Assembly (NCBI GenBank): GCA_001794935.1
Contig: MGLY01000089.1
Span: forward strand, 1-12,554
Direction of reading: 5' to 3'
Length of the DNA: 12,554 nucleotides
Source of the DNA: Chlamydiae bacterium RIFCSPHIGHO2_12_FULL_49_9
GTDB taxonomy: Bacteria; Chlamydiota; Chlamydiia; Chlamydiales; SM23-39
Numbering within the stretch: the first letter of the stretch is position 1; each line of letters opens with the position of its first letter. A program made the translations under genes and the position numbers. The notes under the pieces were generated by a model. It searched no databases, was not told where the DNA came from, and saw nothing but the letters and a program-made list of their open reading frames with translations. Shown one piece after another: positions 1 through 5,893 of this stretch.

Positions 1-30
1 AGGGTCCCTCCAATAAAGACTTTGTTTCAT
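1..30 (-). CDS. First codons of the gene downstream of lgt (partial)
   Basis: Reading the minus strand past the lgt stop codon, an ATG at 30-28 is preceded by GAGG and opens a frame that runs off the left edge (MKQSLYWRDP). The start lies 5 bp beyond the lgt stop, which suggests translation coupled to lgt. In Chlamydia trachomatis, as I recall, lgt lies next to the yidC/oxaA gene. These ten residues are too few, and not hydrophobic enough, to claim that identity. Confidence 0.35.
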   Translation of the reverse strand, partial: MKQSLYWRDP

Positions 31-35
31 TATCC

Positions 36-890
36 TCATTTTGGCCTTTTCCAGAAATAGAAAAGGAGGCCCAAAGCCACTACCGGGAGACTCAAATACT
101 GTCCCATGGTGAGCGCAGATTGAGCGGAAACGAGATGGCTCTGCTCCAATTTCAAAAATTCAATGACAAATCGAAAGCCAAAGACCAGGATTAAAAATGT
201 TCCTATCAATTTCCCCTGGCTCATCAAAAATTTGGATCGATAGCTCAAGCGCCAAAGAAGGAAGAACACAGCGAGGTAAAAGAGCATCTCATAGATCTGC
301 GCCGGGTGGCGCGCAGCGGGCCTGGAGTGATCTGCCGGATGGCCGAAGACAACCGCCCAAGGGACATCTGTTTTCGTTCCCAAAATCTCCTGATTGAAAA
401 AGTTCCCCAGCCGGATCCAGGCGGCCACCATTGCGGTCGGAATCGAGACGAAATCTAAAAGCCTCACCCAGCTTAAGCCCTTCGCCGTCTTTCGAATTCT
501 CATGCTAAAGATGAAAACCGCGATCAGAATGGCGACGACCGCTCCATGGCTTGCGAGGCCCCCCTCCCAAATCCGGAAAATTTCCCAGGGATCTTTAAAA
601 TAGCTGGCGGGCCTTTCATAAAAAAGAAAATGGCCCACCCTGGCTCCGACCACCGTGGCCACAATCATGTAGACGACCAACCGATCTGTGATTTGAACAG
701 CCGTTTTCCGAATTTGATCCGACGGCACAGATCCCATCAGCTTGAAAAAGCGAGACAAAACTCCCACAAAAATGGGAAAGCCCAAAGCAAATCCTAGCGT
801 GAAAAAGACCCCATACCAGAGAATGGGCCAGTTCACGATCGGGAGAACAAAAATCTCAGGTCTTGGATCCCAATAAATGACACCGATCAT
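36..890 (-). CDS. lgt: Prolipoprotein diacylglyceryl transferase
   Basis: Inner-membrane enzyme that transfers diacylglycerol from phosphatidylglycerol to the lipobox cysteine of prolipoproteins, the first step of lipoprotein maturation. Family blocks are clear: WEGGLASHG (about residues 108-116), RLGNFFNQEILG (160-171), HPAQIYE (195-201) and FRFVIEF (239-245). The last two carry the conserved histidine/tyrosine/glutamate and arginine/glutamate positions. Multiple hydrophobic segments span the protein. I chose the ATG at 890 (MIGVIYWDP), giving 284 aa, the usual family length. The open frame extends to a TTG at 965, but that would lie inside rlmH and add a non-conserved, non-membrane leader. 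No strong Shine-Dalgarno is visible before the ATG. G+C is higher than in the cassette to the right. Confidence 0.95.
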   Translation of the reverse strand: MIGVIYWDPRPEIFVLPIVNWPILWYGVFFTLGFALGFPIFVGVLSRFFKLMGSVPSDQIRKTAVQITDRLVVYMIVATVVGARVGHFLFYERPASYFKDPWEIFRIWEGGLASHGAVVAILIAVFIFSMRIRKTAKGLSWVRLLDFVSIPTAMVAAWIRLGNFFNQEILGTKTDVPWAVVFGHPADHSRPAARHPAQIYEMLFYLAVFFLLWRLSYRSKFLMSQGKLIGTFLILVFGFRFVIEFLKLEQSHLVSAQSALTMGQYLSLPVVALGLLFYFWKRPK

Positions 891-912
891 AAAAGAAAGA
901 TTAAGAGCGGCA

Positions 913-1338
913 GTGTTTAAAGTCAAAATATTAACGGTTGGCAAATCGAGAGAAATCTGGCTCAAAGAGGCTCTTGAGGAATATGAAAAAAGATTGAGCA
1001 GGATCCTTAAACTTGAATGGTCGATTGCAAAGGATCGCCCTCAACTGATCGACTTGGCTAAAAATGAAACGGCGCTCATTGCCCTCGATCTCCAAGGGGA
1101 GCTTCTCTCAAGCGAAGACTTTTCGCAAAAATTCACCCTCGCCCTCATCGAAAAAGGGGCCAGGCTGACATTCATCATTGGAGATGCGGACGGATTTCCA
1201 GACGAGCTGCTCAACCGAAGCTTTTGGAGATGGAGCCTCTCTCCTCTCACCTTTACGCACCAGATGGTACGGCTCATCCTCATCGAGCAGATTTACCGCG
1301 CTTTAGAAATCGAAAAGAAAAGCGGCTATCACAGATGA
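913..1338 (+). CDS. rlmH: 23S rRNA (pseudouridine-1915-N3) methyltransferase RlmH
   Basis: SPOUT-class SAM methyltransferase that modifies pseudouridine 1915 in helix 69 of 23S rRNA. The start is the GTG at 913 (read MFKVKILTVGK), which matches the typical RlmH N-terminus; an upstream in-frame ATG at 877 would run through the lgt start and adds an uncharacteristic leader. The 141-aa product has the family's SAM-binding loop IGDADG (about residues 88-93) and the C-terminal signature LIEQIYRALEI followed by GYHR, close to the usual HPYHR ending. It is divergent to lgt with 22 bp between start codons, so its promoter must sit in lgt coding sequence. It converges with the glycosidase gene. Confidence 0.95.
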   Translation: MFKVKILTVGKSREIWLKEALEEYEKRLSRILKLEWSIAKDRPQLIDLAKNETALIALDLQGELLSSEDFSQKFTLALIEKGARLTFIIGDADGFPDELLNRSFWRWSLSPLTFTHQMVRLILIEQIYRALEIEKKSGYHR

Positions 1339-1360
1339 AAAGAAAAGCCGGTCAATCAAT

Positions 1361-2896
1361 TCAAGAGAGCGCCTCTTGTTGTCTTTTTCTCATGAACCAA
1401 AAAGCCGCTCCACGAGGAGCTATTTCCCCTGTACTGTAGTCAAATCGGTACATTCCAAATCGAATCGGACACGGAACCGGTAACGTCCAACCGTGAACCC
1501 AATCAAAATTATCTGTTAGAGTCCAATAGCACACCGCCTGGATATTTATACCCTCATCTAAGGCTTTTTTAACGACTTGAGAAATTCGATTTAAATATTG
1601 GATTCTTTCATGATCATCGTCCCCTTTATTTACACCTGTATCCAGACCAACTTCGCTGATTACGATAGGCTTGCCCAAAGAAGCCATTTCTTCGAGCGCC
1701 GAAGCCATTCCCTGTGGATACATACGGAAACGGTAAGCTGTGGTTTTTTCATCTTTTACTCGAGAGACGGAATCTCCTCCAAAAAAACTCAGCTTCACTA
1801 AGGGATCGCTATAATACTGGAGGTAGCTGACATCGAACTTTACCGGCCCGCCAAGATCAAACTCATAGTTTATAAGGCCGGGAATCTTTAACTTGACTAT
1901 GCCCTTTCTCATAGCGTCCATCACCATTGTGTGATTGACAGATGTCAAAACCCAGGCTACGAGTCGCTCTATGGGGGACCAAAGGGGGTTGTACTTGTGA
2001 TAAGGGCGAAAGCGAATTGGATCATGACTACACCCAATTTGAAAATGTGGATCTATTTCCTTCAGGGCGTCATATACCGCATTATGAGTCTGCATGAGAT
2101 GCGTAAAATTTTTAGCAGCCCCTTCGAAATCCACCGACCTATAAGGCGGGAACTCTCCCATGATGTGCCCTTGGAAGCCCTCTACGCCCACTTCATTAAA
2201 CGTGACAATTTTTGTAACACCGCATTCTTTAAGACACACTCCAATCCTTTGGGCGTATCGAACAAAAGAGCCTCTTCCTTCAACAGTTGCCAGTGTTTGA
2301 TAAAGCGGATGAGCGTTATGCTCGAGAGTCGCGATCGGCTCAATGCCGGCTTTTTTTAATTGCTCACACCATTTCGATACCGCTTGGATTTGGGCCTCGT
2401 CAAAACGACCTTCTTCAGGCTCTATTTGGTCTCTTGGAATAGAAAACCGAAACACTTTAGCCCCGGTCTCTTTTAAAAGATTTAAATAAGTTTCAGGATT
2501 GTTCCACATATCGGGAAACTTAGAAGAGGGATCGAATCTGTCGGGAAATTTTTTTAAATATAACTCTCCAAAATTTGTGTGGGGACGAGCTAAAGGACCA
2601 TGATCATGAAAGTCGGCAGTAGCAAATCCAGTCAAGACACGAGGAAGAGAGACATCTCTTTCTTTTCCATCTTCCCCTACTTCCCATGTAGGGCGCTTGG
2701 CAAACTCTGTCAAAGAAGAATCTGCTACAGGATAGAACCATCTTTCGACCCTGGCTGCCAAGTGGCAAGCTACAGCGACCGGAAGCAAACCAAAAAATTT
2801 GAAAACCTGCAAAACATATCTTGCCACTCTTTCTACAAGGGCGCCCTCCCTGATAAGAGTACCGTCTAAGGAAACGGTACTCTTAATCGGAAGCAA
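1361..2896 (-). CDS. Membrane-anchored glycoside hydrolase family 1 (beta-glucosidase-like) protein
   Basis: A GH1 (beta/alpha)8-barrel glycosidase with retaining mechanism; substrate unknown. Visible landmarks (numbered from the TTG at 2896, 511 aa): FRFSIPRDQIEPEEG (149-163), LEHNAHP (191-197), acid/base TFNEV with E235, nucleophile ISEVG with E415, YWTLTDNFDW (457-466), and the C-terminal RFGMYRFDY block (479-487). Both catalytic glutamates are present, but the neighbours differ from the consensus (NEV for NEP, SEVG for TENG, HN for HW), so specificity may have drifted. Residues about 26-49 are hydrophobic, suggesting an N-terminal membrane anchor ahead of the barrel. The start is unresolved: no in-frame ATG exists before residue 130, the TTG at 2896 has no Shine-Dalgarno, and an out-of-frame ATG at 2933 would connect if one A were missing from an A8 run. 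It is the last gene of a three-gene low-G+C block, 56 bp after the methyltransferase. Confidence 0.88.
   Translation of the reverse strand: MLPIKSTVSLDGTLIREGALVERVARYVLQVFKFFGLLPVAVACHLAARVERWFYPVADSSLTEFAKRPTWEVGEDGKERDVSLPRVLTGFATADFHDHGPLARPHTNFGELYLKKFPDRFDPSSKFPDMWNNPETYLNLLKETGAKVFRFSIPRDQIEPEEGRFDEAQIQAVSKWCEQLKKAGIEPIATLEHNAHPLYQTLATVEGRGSFVRYAQRIGVCLKECGVTKIVTFNEVGVEGFQGHIMGEFPPYRSVDFEGAAKNFTHLMQTHNAVYDALKEIDPHFQIGCSHDPIRFRPYHKYNPLWSPIERLVAWVLTSVNHTMVMDAMRKGIVKLKIPGLINYEFDLGGPVKFDVSYLQYYSDPLVKLSFFGGDSVSRVKDEKTTAYRFRMYPQGMASALEEMASLGKPIVISEVGLDTGVNKGDDDHERIQYLNRISQVVKKALDEGINIQAVCYWTLTDNFDWVHGWTLPVPCPIRFGMYRFDYSTGEIAPRGAAFWFMRKRQQEALS
1362..1385 (+). terminator. Possible rlmH terminator
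   Basis: A 6-bp stem (CAAGAG / CTCTTG) with a five-base loop is followed by a T-rich run (TTGTCTTTTT). It lies 24 bases after the rlmH stop, inside the last codons of the convergent glycosidase gene. The stem is short, so this is a weak intrinsic terminator candidate only. Confidence 0.35.
2854..2885. repeat. Perfect 12-bp inverted repeat near the glycosidase start
   Basis: The arms TAAGAGTACCGT and ACGGTACTCTTA pair perfectly around an eight-base loop (2866-2873). No T-run follows on either strand, so it is not a classic terminator. On the minus strand it lies just after the candidate starts of the glycosidase gene, or across its ribosome-loading region if translation begins further in. It could be a translational control hairpin or an operator; it also encodes residues about 5-14 of the open frame. 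Confidence 0.6.
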
Positions 2897-2933
2897 GCTC
2901 GATAATAGGGCGTTGCAAGTGTTTTTTTTCCAT
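2883..2933 (-). other. 16-codon mini-ORF containing an A8 run, ahead of the glycosidase gene
   Basis: On the minus strand an ATG at 2933-2931 opens MEKKHLQRPIIELASD and stops with TAA at 2885-2883, inside the inverted repeat. The second to fourth codons contain eight consecutive A (2929-2922). If one A is removed the same ATG reads MEKNTCNALLSS and then continues directly into the glycosidase frame. It is therefore either a leader peptide, or the true glycosidase start displaced by homopolymer slippage, mutation or a sequencing error. Confidence 0.4.
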
Positions 2934-2952
2934 GATTGGAAAGCCTAAAGTT

Positions 2953-3900
2953 TCACGAGTTTCTCCTTTTAAAAACAAAAAGTGTATGGAAAAACCAAGG
3001 AGTATTTGGGCTTGTAGAACGTCTAAGTTGTCTTGAATCCTTCTCGTCACAACTAAAACCAAGCTGGTCCATTTTTTTAAGAACATAGAAGGCGTCTTGC
3101 TCGTTGACATGGCCAAGACCTCCCTGGCCTTTTCTTGCCCAGCTAAGAACAAGAATTCCATCATCCTTTATTTGCGAAATCAAATTGTTTAAAACAGTAT
3201 CAGTGAACTGTGCAGGGATATGTTCTGCCACTTCAAAACAAGAGACTACATCATATGGACCTGATTCGGATGTTTTAGAATTTGTAAAGCACTCCTTTAG
3301 ATGCAGCATAATTTGCTCAAAATTAGTCCCCAATTTCTTCGTTGTTGGATTTCCGTCACATCCATATACAAATTTCATCCCGCTTTTGTGAGCGTCTTTT
3401 ACATAACTACCGGCTCCACAACCAGCGTCAAGCCATTTAGTATCAGTGCCTTTTAATCCAGCTACATAATTTATTAAACCATTTGAAAGATTGCGATCAT
3501 GGAAATGACCCCAATTTCGATCTAACCACTTTAAACCGGGAAATCTAGGCTTCCAAGATCCGTCCGCTTCTACTTTAACCAAAAGAAGAGAAACAACGTG
3601 CTCGACTCCCAACTGAAGAGGCACCGGAAGATATCGCAAATAATCTTTAGGACCAAATAACGCAATCGATGGCAAAATCACAACAGATCCTAAAGCAGCA
3701 ACAGGCATAAGGGCTGCCGAATAAAAAGCTGCAACTCCCGCTATAGCCGCAGTCGCTACCAGGTTCACAATCACAATCGTAAGCCCCTGATTGCCGCAGC
3801 GCATCTCCTGAATCCGCCCTGTCCAGGTCGCATCCGGCTGTTCTAATGTTCTTACATTTTCTTGAAATTGGTTCTCATTTGGAATTGACTCTACTGACAT
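2953..3900 (-). CDS. Membrane-anchored class I SAM-dependent methyltransferase
   Basis: Product of 315 aa. Residues about 39-82 form a two-lobed hydrophobic stretch, probably a membrane hairpin. The C-terminal half is a Rossmann methyltransferase: motif I WLDAGCGAGSY (156-166), an acidic residue after strand 2 (YGCDGNP, 179-185), FEVAEHIP (222-229, as in the UbiG/Methyltransf_23 group) and DDGILVLSW (246-254). The substrate cannot be read from the sequence; the GGLGHVNEQ segment (260-268) is likely part of the acceptor side. ATG at 3900 is preceded by AAGGA seven bases upstream, a good ribosome site. It begins 21 bp after the EEP stop codon, so the two are probably co-transcribed. The two-lobed N-terminal domain resembles chlamydial inclusion-membrane proteins; that is an inference. 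A sampled 60-base block has about 37-40% G+C. Confidence 0.82.
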   Translation of the reverse strand: MSVESIPNENQFQENVRTLEQPDATWTGRIQEMRCGNQGLTIVIVNLVATAAIAGVAAFYSAALMPVAALGSVVILPSIALFGPKDYLRYLPVPLQLGVEHVVSLLLVKVEADGSWKPRFPGLKWLDRNWGHFHDRNLSNGLINYVAGLKGTDTKWLDAGCGAGSYVKDAHKSGMKFVYGCDGNPTTKKLGTNFEQIMLHLKECFTNSKTSESGPYDVVSCFEVAEHIPAQFTDTVLNNLISQIKDDGILVLSWARKGQGGLGHVNEQDAFYVLKKMDQLGFSCDEKDSRQLRRSTSPNTPWFFHTLFVFKRRNS

Positions 3901-3921
3901 AAAAAATCCTTTGTAATTTGT

Positions 3922-4671
3922 TTATTCTACCTCTAACTTTCCTTGGATCGATAGGGTGGCAATCGTTGCAAAATGGTCTGAAAGGAGCCACTTGCCTACT
4001 TGGAGCAGTTTGGATTTCCAGCACGGGGAGACTTTAACTGTTCCAGGATCGTAGACAAGCCCATCAATCGACTCTTTGCAATCCGCGCATGGCTTGCCAT
4101 CCAGCCTTCTACTCTTACCTCGAAGGATATGTTTTCCCTCATCAGTGCAAGTCACTCGCCCTTCGAGCTCATTTTTAAAACCTTGGAGCCCTGAGGTATT
4201 TCGATCTACTTTTGAGGTGTCGAAATTGAAATCGCCGAGCAAGACAGCCCTTTTATCTTTTATTAGCGGCACAACGTGCTTTGTTAACTGGCGATTGCGC
4301 GCCGCCTGATTTTTCTCGCCTTCTCCGTAATTTAAGTGGACATTCACAAATCTCAGATCGTCTTCTCCTAGCGACACGGCAAACGAAAGGGCTCCCTGGT
4401 TGGACCATTTGGCAAGACCTTCTCGATCTTCCATTGGGTAAGGGGCAAATTGGATCTCTTTTAGCGGGACTTTAGAGGCAACAAAAAGGCCTGAGTTGTT
4501 TCGAATGGGGTCGTTAGAGCCCAAGTCCCTAAGAAAATACTGATAGCCCGCTTTTCTGGCCAATTTAATGAACTCGTTTTGAGCTCCCAAACTCTCAAAT
4601 TCCTGTCCCGTAAAAATGGCAGGACTCTCTCTTGCCAAAACCCCGACCACTGCAGCACGCGACTTGCGCAA
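3922..4671 (-). CDS. EEP-superfamily (endonuclease/exonuclease/phosphatase) catalytic part, separated by frameshift from its N-terminus
   Basis: This frame (open from 4683) carries most of an EEP fold, a metal-dependent phosphodiesterase/nuclease family including DNase I, exonuclease III and inositol/sphingolipid phosphatases. Family residues, numbered from TTG at 4671: E24 in TGQEF, NVHL (110-113), GDFN (146-149), IDGLVYD (202-208) and SDH (231-233). The first EEP strand with its metal-binding asparagine (MSLNACF) lies in the frame of the overlapping upstream piece (4461-5126), so the two are one gene interrupted by a -1 shift near 4650-4665. No plausible independent start exists here: the TTG lacks a ribosome site. 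All catalytic residues survive, so the break is recent, a sequencing error, or bypassed. DNA, RNA or lipid substrate cannot be told apart. Confidence 0.8.
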   Translation of the reverse strand: MRKSRAAVVGVLARESPAIFTGQEFESLGAQNEFIKLARKAGYQYFLRDLGSNDPIRNNSGLFVASKVPLKEIQFAPYPMEDREGLAKWSNQGALSFAVSLGEDDLRFVNVHLNYGEGEKNQAARNRQLTKHVVPLIKDKRAVLLGDFNFDTSKVDRNTSGLQGFKNELEGRVTCTDEGKHILRGKSRRLDGKPCADCKESIDGLVYDPGTVKVSPCWKSKLLQVGKWLLSDHFATIATLSIQGKLEVE

Positions 4672-5126
4672 CCACCAACCGGATCAAAAGGGGGGACGAC
4701 TCCTCCGGTTAATGGAGACCAGGGATCCTGAAAACAGGCATTGAGCGACATCACTTTTACAGATCTTTCATCACCACTTGCAGGGGGCCGTTTTGGTTCA
4801 ATGAGCTCAAATCTCCCTTGCCCCGCGCAAGCCGCAATAGAATAACAAACGGCGCTCGGCAGCAATAAAACTAAAGCAGGAACGATTGAAAAAACAGCCG
4901 ATATAACCCGTTTTACTCGCTCACAGATCTCACGCCAATAGGCATCTTTCTCCCAAGGCATAGGGTGAGTTAAATGCTCTATATCGCGAACAGATTTTCT
5001 GGAAAATGTGTTGGCATAATAACCTATGTGGGTAAATAGTCTTTGCGCACTATTCGCATAGATGGATCCAGATCTCATCCCGGAAAAAGTCATATTATCC
5101 CCAATAGTCCTTGAAAGGCCCAACAT
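4461..5126 (-). CDS. N-terminal part of the frameshifted membrane-anchored EEP protein
   Basis: This frame begins at ATG 5126, preceded by GAGGGG five bases upstream, the best ribosome site in the cassette. Residues 1-72 are a polar leader. Residues about 74-101 are strongly hydrophobic (membrane anchor). VKVMSLNACF (123-132) is the first strand of the EEP fold with its asparagine. Homology to EEP proteins runs to about CASR (153-156); beyond this the reading continues as unrelated sequence to a stop at 4461, because the true continuation lies in the -1 frame (3922-4671). Restored, the gene would cover 3922-5126 and encode about 400 aa. It heads the three-gene cassette; the 66 bp upstream (5127-5192) are A/T-rich and could hold its promoter, but I see no convincing -35/-10 pair. 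The apparent 221-aa product probably is not functional as such. Confidence 0.7.
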   Translation of the reverse strand: MLGLSRTIGDNMTFSGMRSGSIYANSAQRLFTHIGYYANTFSRKSVRDIEHLTHPMPWEKDAYWREICERVKRVISAVFSIVPALVLLLPSAVCYSIAACAGQGRFELIEPKRPPASGDERSVKVMSLNACFQDPWSPLTGGVVPPFDPVGGCASRVLQWSGFWQERVLPFLRDRNLRVWELKTSSLNWPEKRAISIFLGTWALTTPFETTQAFLLPLKSR

Positions 5127-5192
5127 GATCCCCTCTAGGCGGATTAATTGTCTACATAGAAAATAATTTTTAATTAGAAAAGAAAAGTTGAC

Positions 5193-5600
5193 TTAGGAGT
5201 TCCTCTTAGAAGCTCTGAAATAGAGCATGGAGCCGTTGATGAGGGCCGAGCCGATTGCGACATCGATGAGGCCGCGAACCTCGATTGGAATGGGGAGAAA
5301 GCGGAAGAGAATCCCGAGGGCCATCATGGAGCCAATCAAGATCCAATAAGACTTGCTAAAAGCATCTCTAAAGCGAATGGGCAGCGGAAGAGCTGCAATG
5401 CGATTAGAGACTCTTGCAACGGTTTTGGAGAGGACGAAGCGCCCCTTCAGAAAACCAATTGCGAGCCCCAACGCAATGAGCATCGTCCCCGTTTCTTGGG
5501 AAGGGCCCTGAGAAATAAACTTGAGCCCCTTATAAAGAAGAGAGCCTCCGATGGAGAACCAGAGAAATCCGGAGAGTGCGATCCAACTGCGATGTTTCAT
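5193..5600 (-). CDS. Small hypothetical four-helix membrane protein
   Basis: A 135-aa protein from ATG 5600. Hydrophobic helices lie at about residues 7-25, 38-52, 86-103 and 107-128, with a basic loop (51-80) between the second and third, predicting an integral inner-membrane protein with both ends on one side. I do not recognise the family and see no catalytic motif. No clear Shine-Dalgarno precedes the ATG. It lies on the same strand as the cassette, 66 bp upstream of the EEP gene. Its start codon is 26 bp from the palindromic element, so the element sits in its promoter region. A pore-forming or scaffold role is possible but unsupported. Confidence 0.75.
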   Translation of the reverse strand: MKHRSWIALSGFLWFSIGGSLLYKGLKFISQGPSQETGTMLIALGLAIGFLKGRFVLSKTVARVSNRIAALPLPIRFRDAFSKSYWILIGSMMALGILFRFLPIPIEVRGLIDVAIGSALINGSMLYFRASKRNS

Positions 5601-5626
5601 GCGGCCAGTTTACATCAAGAGATCTT

Positions 5627-5806
5627 TTTATACACAACATGATTCAAAATTGGGAATTTGGCAAAGCCGGCGCCCAAGATTTTCATCAGGCCGCAGGCCG
5701 GCGCGTGACGGGGTCCCTATTTCCAATAGGGGCCCCCGAACGCGGATGGAAAGATTGGGATGCCGGCACAGCCACAAACCAAATTTTGAGTCACGTTGTG
5801 TATAAA
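5627..5806. mobile_element. 180-bp imperfect palindrome, MITE-like element
   Basis: The ends are perfect inverted copies (TTTATACACAAC / GTTGTGTATAAA). Aligning the left 61 bases with the reverse complement of the right end gives about 48 matches in 62 columns, with 23 of the first 25 matching. A second, inner stem (5710-5721 with 5725-5736, loop 5722-5724) closes the centre, off-centre by a few bases because the left arm has about 14 extra bases. The ends carry TATA, compatible with a duplicated TA target as in IS630/Tc1-mariner-type MITEs. There is no room for a transposase. It sits between two divergent genes, upstream of the PIN-TRAM promoter. Short frames open on both strands through it are a by-product of the symmetry. 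It could instead be a long RNA hairpin. Confidence 0.65.
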
Positions 5807-5833
5807 GAAATACGAAAAAATTCTTTACTTTTG

Positions 5834-5862
5834 TCGACAAAAATCGATTCTCCGACTACAAT
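5834..5862 (+). promoter_or_regulatory. Sigma-70-type promoter for the PIN-TRAM gene
   Basis: TCGACA (5834-5839) and TACAAT (5857-5862) are each one base from consensus and are separated by 17 bp. They lie 31 bp upstream of the chosen ATG and outside the palindromic element. The position also supports the downstream start at 5894 over a longer reading frame. Confidence 0.5.
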
Positions 5863-5893
5863 CCGCAAGGTTAAAAACAGAGGCACTGCTTAT

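Noticed and set aside
891..965. Longer lgt reading from TTG at 965
   Set aside because: It would overlap rlmH coding sequence and adds a leader absent from the family; the ATG at 890 gives a normal N-terminus.
1931..2359. 142-codon plus-strand frame inside the glycosidase gene
   Set aside because: Antisense shadow of a gene with clear GH1 motifs; no recognisable protein features.
2935..3164. Open frame on the minus strand upstream of the mini-ORF, overlapping the methyltransferase end
   Set aside because: It lies inside the methyltransferase coding region in another frame and the methyltransferase ends naturally; only the short ATG-A8 segment was kept.
5551..5840. Short open frames on both strands with similar peptides (both containing YTQ.DSK)
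   Set aside because: The similarity is produced by the palindromic DNA; there are no ribosome sites and no coding-like composition.
5576..5893. Upstream extension of the PIN-TRAM protein
   Set aside because: It would encode the palindromic element and the promoter; the residues are not membrane-like and no ribosome site precedes 5576.
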